This document shows, one piece after another, positions 59,441 to 64,000 of a stretch of DNA of 64,000 nt; positions within the stretch are counted from its first letter, which is position 1; every line of letters begins with the position of its first letter. Location: positions 806,001 to 870,000 of the forward strand of contig JANEZZ010001642.1 in NCBI GenBank assembly GCA_026122225.1, in the 5' to 3' direction. Below the pieces are notes generated by a model, which was not told the DNA's origin, made no database searches, and was given only the letters and a program-made list of their open reading frames with translations. Source of the DNA: Heloderma charlesbogerti. Taxonomy: Eukaryota; Chordata; Lepidosauria; Squamata; Helodermatidae. Position numbers and translations under genes: made by a program.

Positions 59441-60100
59441 AAATCTTAAACTGGGTTATCTGGTAATCCAAAGGATCCCAGTTATGGACTCATGGAGGTC
59501 ACCATGCTTTTGGCAGTCTTCAGAATCCTGAGTGCAGACCCATTGCACAATGAACTCTTTCAGATGATACAGCTCTGCATAAACCCCACTTAGTGCACCT
59601 CCAAGAAACAGGAATCTCTAAAGACCAATACGGTTTCGGACACAGCTGCCTTAAGGACATCTGTTCCTATACCAATTTGCCTGTGAATTGAGGTCATCTT
59701 TAGAGGTTCTCATTACTTTTCTGCTTACACTAAGAGGACTAGTCTATCTTTTCTCTTTAGTTACTGCAAAACACGAACTGCTTTTCAGAGTCTAAACCAA
59801 GCTTTTGCATTGTTTTCTGTTGCTGCCTTCCCAAATCCACCCACCTCCCTGTCTGTCTGTCATCAAGCTACTGCTTTCAGAGTACTACTGTCAGTCTAAT
59901 TTAGACTGAAAGGGCCAAACTATATAAGATGCAGGAAATCTATGACTGGATCTCGTCAGTGCTTTGGTGTAGTGGTGGATTCAACCTTTTCCCATGGTGC
60001 TGTTTTCCTGACCTAAATGACACATGTATGCACACTCACCCAGCTACTTTTTGCACCACTAGAAGAAATATACAAATTGGTGCTAAGTTATGAACTTTAG
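59441..60100. other. Gene-free stretch
   Basis: Nothing recognised. Confidence 0.4.
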
Positions 60101-60226
60101 AGGCCCAATCCTGTGCATGCTCAGATAGAAAAAAAGTCCTACAATTCCCAGCATTTTCCATGCTGGCTGGGGAATGCTGGGAGTCAGAGGACTTCTTTCT
60201 GTCTAAACATGCATAGGATTGTACCC
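60101..60226. mobile_element. Palindromic MITE, second copy of the 17168 family
   Basis: CCCAATCCTGTGCATG, AGTCCTACAATTCCCAGCAT on the left; ATGCTGGGAGTCAGAGGACTT, CATGCATAGGATTGTACCC on the right. The right flank is TAA (60227-60229); the left differs (TAG). It is older than the copy at 17168. Confidence 0.75.
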
Positions 60227-60229
60227 TAA

Positions 60230-61758
60230 AAAAGAAGCTTCCAAAAAAAGTCGTTTATTCAGGTTGCTACCTATTACATGAAAATATTATACCTACTTCA
60301 AGCTAACCAATAATCAAGGATCAAATAACTGACCTCTTCAGTAAAAACATTCTTTCATTCATTCTTTAGACACACTCCCAGTCCCGTGGGAGCTGTTTCT
60401 CCCACGCTTCTGGGAGAATATTTTAATGTTCCAATCTTGTGGTTGTGGGTCGAACCCGACTGGCTGTCATCCAAATGGTTGCATCATTTAAACATTTTTC
60501 CAGCTGTACAGGAGCTACTCATGGATAAGTGGTTTCCATGTGACTGGGAGAATGTCTAAAGGGCACCTTCTTCCTCTACGGACGTGACATAATATATTTC
60601 TTTATACCTTGGCATCTGCAACCTATACAGCCTTGTTTATAGGTGTACATAAGGAATTAATTAAGATGGTACAAAGTTATGAACCTAACCCCATTTAAAG
60701 ACTGTGCAGGGTGGAATCAGCTCTATTTACAGAGCAAACCAATGGTCCTGCCATGTCAGCAACCGGCTTAGTATCAGCGTAATGTAGTTGGGATCCTATC
60801 CCCCCAGCATCTGTTTTATTTATTTATTAATTACATTTCTATACCACCTAATAGCTGAAGCTTGCAATGGCAACTATGGATATGCATACCCCATCATAGA
60901 GTAGCATGCATAGAGCAAGTCATCCATGCTCAGTGATGGGGTGACATCTCCACGATGCCACCCTATCCCATCACAAACCCAACTGCAAGACACAAGGATC
61001 CTGCAAAACTCTCAGCAGTGTCAGCTGCTCTGATGCAAACAGCATGCTCCAGCCACTGCAAGGCTCCAGGACTCCTTGCAGACCATCGTTTGGATCTCCT
61101 GATGCCACTCACCCATGCAGAGACAACAAATAATCTCCTTTTCAACTGATCAAAACAAAGGGAAGGAAGGAAAGTATTGCCAAACATCAAGACAGGTTGC
61201 CTGGGAGGAGTTATGTATTACAAATGCATGGGCTTCTCCAATACAAGGGTACAAATCCTGTTGGGGGAGCAATTGGGTGGTTCTTCAGTTAGAGGGGGGA
61301 AAGTAGGAGAGTCCTTAATGAGATCCACAAGCCCCACCTCCTGACTGATCTCCACCAAAGTTACTCCCCCCCCCCCAGCTCTGTTTCTGTAGACTGCTGT
61401 ACAAATATAGAATACATGCCATTATGGAAGCAAGTAGGGAGATATTTGATGAAACAAGTGAACATTATTTTTACAGTGTGAGGCTAGGTTCTCATTTTTA
61501 ACAAATACACATTTTCAGCACTGACATGTAATATTGTGAAGGGAGAACTAAGCATATGTTCTTGTGACTGTGGTGTTTTTGGTGCCCGTTACAAAAAAAT
61601 TGCAACAATAAACTGCGTTGTTCTCATTATGCTTGTGAGAGAAGTGTGGTCCAGAAACGGAAATACTCCCCTCCCCAAATGCTAAGCTCACTCAACAGAG
61701 AATCACCACTGGAAGTGGTATTAACTGAGACAGAGGGTAGGTGGCAGAGGGTGCCAGT
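60230..61758. other. Gene-free stretch with an L2-type tail near 60815
   Basis: TTTATTTATTTATTAATTACATTTCTATACCACC at 60816-60849 resembles an L2/SINE tail. A C homopolymer lies at about 61368-61377. No gene was recognised. Confidence 0.4.
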
Positions 61759-61909
61759 CAGTGGAGGCTGGTGGCTCCGATGTCAGTGGGGCCATGGATC
61801 CATTTTGGCTTTCAGTCAGAACCAGTCAGAACTCTAAAGGAGCTGTCCAAGGTGATTGAAACCTGGAGTGGGTTCACCCCACTGGCATTGGAGCCACCAA
61901 CCTACACTG
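61759..61909. mobile_element. hAT MITE, CAGTGGAGGCTGGTGG ends
   Basis: CAGTGGAGGCTGGTGGCTCC on the left is mirrored by GGAGCCACCAACCTACACTG on the right. The flanks GTGCCAGT (61751-61758) and GTGCCTGG (61910-61917) match at six of eight. CAG..CTG ends plus 8-bp flanks point to hAT. Confidence 0.8.
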
Positions 61910-62435
61910 GTGCCTGGGATAAGTAGCAGATTATTCTTTTCACTGATCAAGCTCCTTCCGACCAATGCAATCTCTGCACTATTAGTCTGTCTCACACTGT
62001 GGAACAAGACAGTTGTCAGTCAGTAGACCATAACACCAGAGGTGAGGATTAGTTGCTCAACTCATCAAGTAGAATAATATTTTGGTGAATTAAAAGAATT
62101 TCCATTTCATATGTGTCTTTGACTGAAACAAGATAAATTTTCCTATGATTTACAACTTTAAACGTTGCCAGTACCTATATATTCCACTTCTGTGCTATTA
62201 AAATATGCTCATAGACCTCGGCTTTTGTTCAGTTTTTTTTTCAAGGTTGTCTATCAACATGAGATACTGCCCTCAGAAGTGGAGGTGGGCACATTTTTAG
62301 CCACCATTTTGCATTAGGGCCACCACTTTGAAATCAGACCACATGTTAAATGACATCATTTCTCCAAATCTATGGGACCCATGAAAGATGAAGCTGAAAA
62401 GAACAACTCTGGGATATATTTTTGTGTCTGTGCAG

Positions 62436-62653
62436 CATTGGAGGCTGGTTGCTCTAAGTTCGGTGGGGCTGTGAATCTATTCTGGGTTTCAGTCAGTACA
62501 AGCCAGAACTCTAAAGGAGCTATAAAGGTGCTTAACCCTATCCCCAGAATAGGTGCAGCACCTTGGATAGATTCTTTAGAGTTCTGGCAGGTTCTGACTG
62601 AAACCCAGAATGGATTCACAGCCCACCAATATCAAAGCCACCAGCCTCCACTG
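62436..62653. mobile_element. hAT MITE, second copy of the 61759 family, 218 bp
   Basis: CATTGGAGGCTGGTTGCT and AGCCACCAGCCTCCACTG are its inverted ends. The whole arm to AGAACTCTAAAG is mirrored, so it folds on itself. The flanks CTGTGCAG and GTATGCAG match at six of eight. It retains more of the central region than the first copy. Confidence 0.82.
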
Positions 62654-63402
62654 GTATGCAGAACTTCTGTGTCACCCCCTCCCACGGACTATGCAGAGTT
62701 GCAAGGGAACGCTGCATGGTAAGTGGCCCAGTGGGCCAGGCCAGGACTCCCAATGAACGATGAGTGTCCCCTAGAAATAACCCCAGAATCCTCTGCAACA
62801 TGCAGGGATTCTAATGCAGATACACAAGGATTATTCTGCAAACAAATCAGTGTGAATGGGGATTAACTGAGGGTAGGACATTTGAAACCCACTGCTTTCA
62901 TTTATTAGTCTGCCAATTAAATATATTAAAGCCTGTAGCCTTACTTTTAAGGTGTTATATAAATTCTCTTTTAGGATAAGGACTGTGGGATTAAATTAAT
63001 TTATGTATGTATTTAGTTTTATTGCTCAAGGCAGCTCATAATAATAAAAGTGAAGGAGGGAGTAATGTCAAGGGAAATACTCATCCACAAGCAACACAGC
63101 ACTGTTTGTATCTATAATAATTATATAATGAGTCCTTTTAACATATTAGTGGCCAAGGAGGCCAAGTGAACTCTATAACCTTTATTACATTTTTTCTCCT
63201 GATTTGTTTGAAAACCCTGAACACTTCCACATTTTCTGTTCTCCATGATTGACTGGTGTCAAGCTGGAAAAGAACAAAAGGCTAACAGAGTCCCTAGCTT
63301 GTTGGGTGTTTCAGGCAGGGTGGGTGGGTGGCAGCTTTGTTTTCATTTCCTGCAGTGAAATTAAATAGGGTTGATTTTAATTAATCCTGTTTTATATTCC
63401 AG
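62654..63402. other. Gene-free stretch with a short L2-type tail
   Basis: TGTATGTATTTAGTTTTATTGCTCAAGGCAGCTCA at 63005-63040 resembles an L2/SINE tail. No gene was recognised. Confidence 0.4.
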
Positions 63403-63608
63403 GTCCCTCTTGTGGTGGAAAGGAGGAAATTAATGTAAAGGTCAGTTCCAACCAACAGAAACATGAAAGATGCATCTCATCAGTTCTTACATTCAATTCT
63501 TGTGGATTGCATTATTTGCTGGGACATTTGCTACAAAGGGTCAAGCTACCCAGGGTAATATTTTTTTTCACCAGCCATTTGAAGTGGAACACCATCAGGT
63601 ACTACAGG
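63403..63608 (+). CDS. Candidate first coding exon of an unknown secreted protein (weak)
   Basis: A pyrimidine-rich acceptor-like string (CCTGTTTTATATTCCAG, ending 63402) precedes an ATG at 63470 that opens a frame starting MHLISSYIQFLWIALFAGTF, which looks like a signal peptide with a hydrophobic core at residues 8-18. The frame reaches a possible donor, ACAGGTAACA, at 63608. An out-of-frame ATG lies just upstream (63463), which weakens the start. No family is recognised. It could be chance. Confidence 0.2.
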
Positions 63609-64000
63609 TAACACCTGAATTGGGTCCTAGTTTTTTCCTAACTCGTTCCTCTTTGTACATGTCTATACTTGGTACTTAAGACGTTTTTCCCTCCAGTAGC
63701 ATGCAGTTTAAAGCAAGGCATGGAAAGTGTTTGTGTGTGATGTACAGTCCCTAAAGACAGCTTTTTCCCCCTCAGAAAATTGGAACTTCGGTTTAGAGAT
63801 ATTGTATGTATTGATTGAGGAGAAGAGCTGACTGACAAAGAACTGACCACATATGCAGAGAACCTTCTCAATAGACTTGAGAGGTACAGAGTGCTTTGTT
63901 AATTAAATCCCAACAAGGGGTTAGATCTCAATATCCACAGTGCTCTTGTGGAGTGTAACAAAGGAAGGGGACATATGGAATACCACTCCTAATTAAGGGT
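63609..64000. other. Window end, nothing recognised
   Basis: No repeat or coding domain was identified. Confidence 0.35.

Overview
This window is nuclear DNA from a vertebrate, most likely a squamate (lepidosaur) reptile. The evidence is the repeat mix: L2 and CR1 LINE ends, an RTE-BovB fragment, MIR-like and tRNA-derived SINEs, many hAT- and Harbinger-like MITEs with readable target-site duplications (TSDs), one nearly intact Tc1 transposon, and (CA)n microsatellites. There are no bacterial operons, CRISPR arrays or rRNA genes. Almost every long reading frame is chance or belongs to a transposon.

One host gene is clear. Positions 51936 to 51237 on the minus strand hold the first coding exon of a ZSWIM5-type SWIM zinc-finger protein. 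It sits in a CpG island (about 50.9 to 52.3 kb) and ends at a GTGAGT splice donor. Everything left of 51236 is then probably first intron, and everything right of about 52.3 kb is upstream DNA. A weak candidate exon with a signal-peptide-like start lies at 63403 to 63608 on the plus strand.

Layout. 0 to 9 kb: L2 ends, a tRNA-SINE split by a DNA element, fragments of a hAT family and MIR. 10.7 to 13.9 kb: a 5'-truncated CR1 LINE, then hAT elements. 17 to 19.7 kb: palindromic MITEs and MIR. 21.1 to 22.8 kb: a complete Tc1/mariner element with an uninterrupted transposase. 27.9 to 29.4 kb: a three-level nest (MITE, hAT, SINE). 32.2 to 32.7 kb: BovB. 36.6 to 37.5 kb: a hAT element built from repeated palindromes. 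40 to 47 kb: palindromic hAT MITEs, an L2 end, and a Harbinger-like MITE holding a probable solo LTR. 47 to 50.9 kb: AT-rich and nearly repeat-free. 50.9 to 52.3 kb: CpG island and ZSWIM5 exon. 54 to 64 kb: more Harbinger-like and hAT MITEs, a tRNA-SINE and unassigned sequence.

The most notable items are the potentially intact Tc1 element, the palindrome-array hAT family, and several insertions whose order can be read from TSDs or from uninterrupted copies elsewhere in the window. All family names rest on reading motifs, ends and TSDs by eye; no database search was possible.
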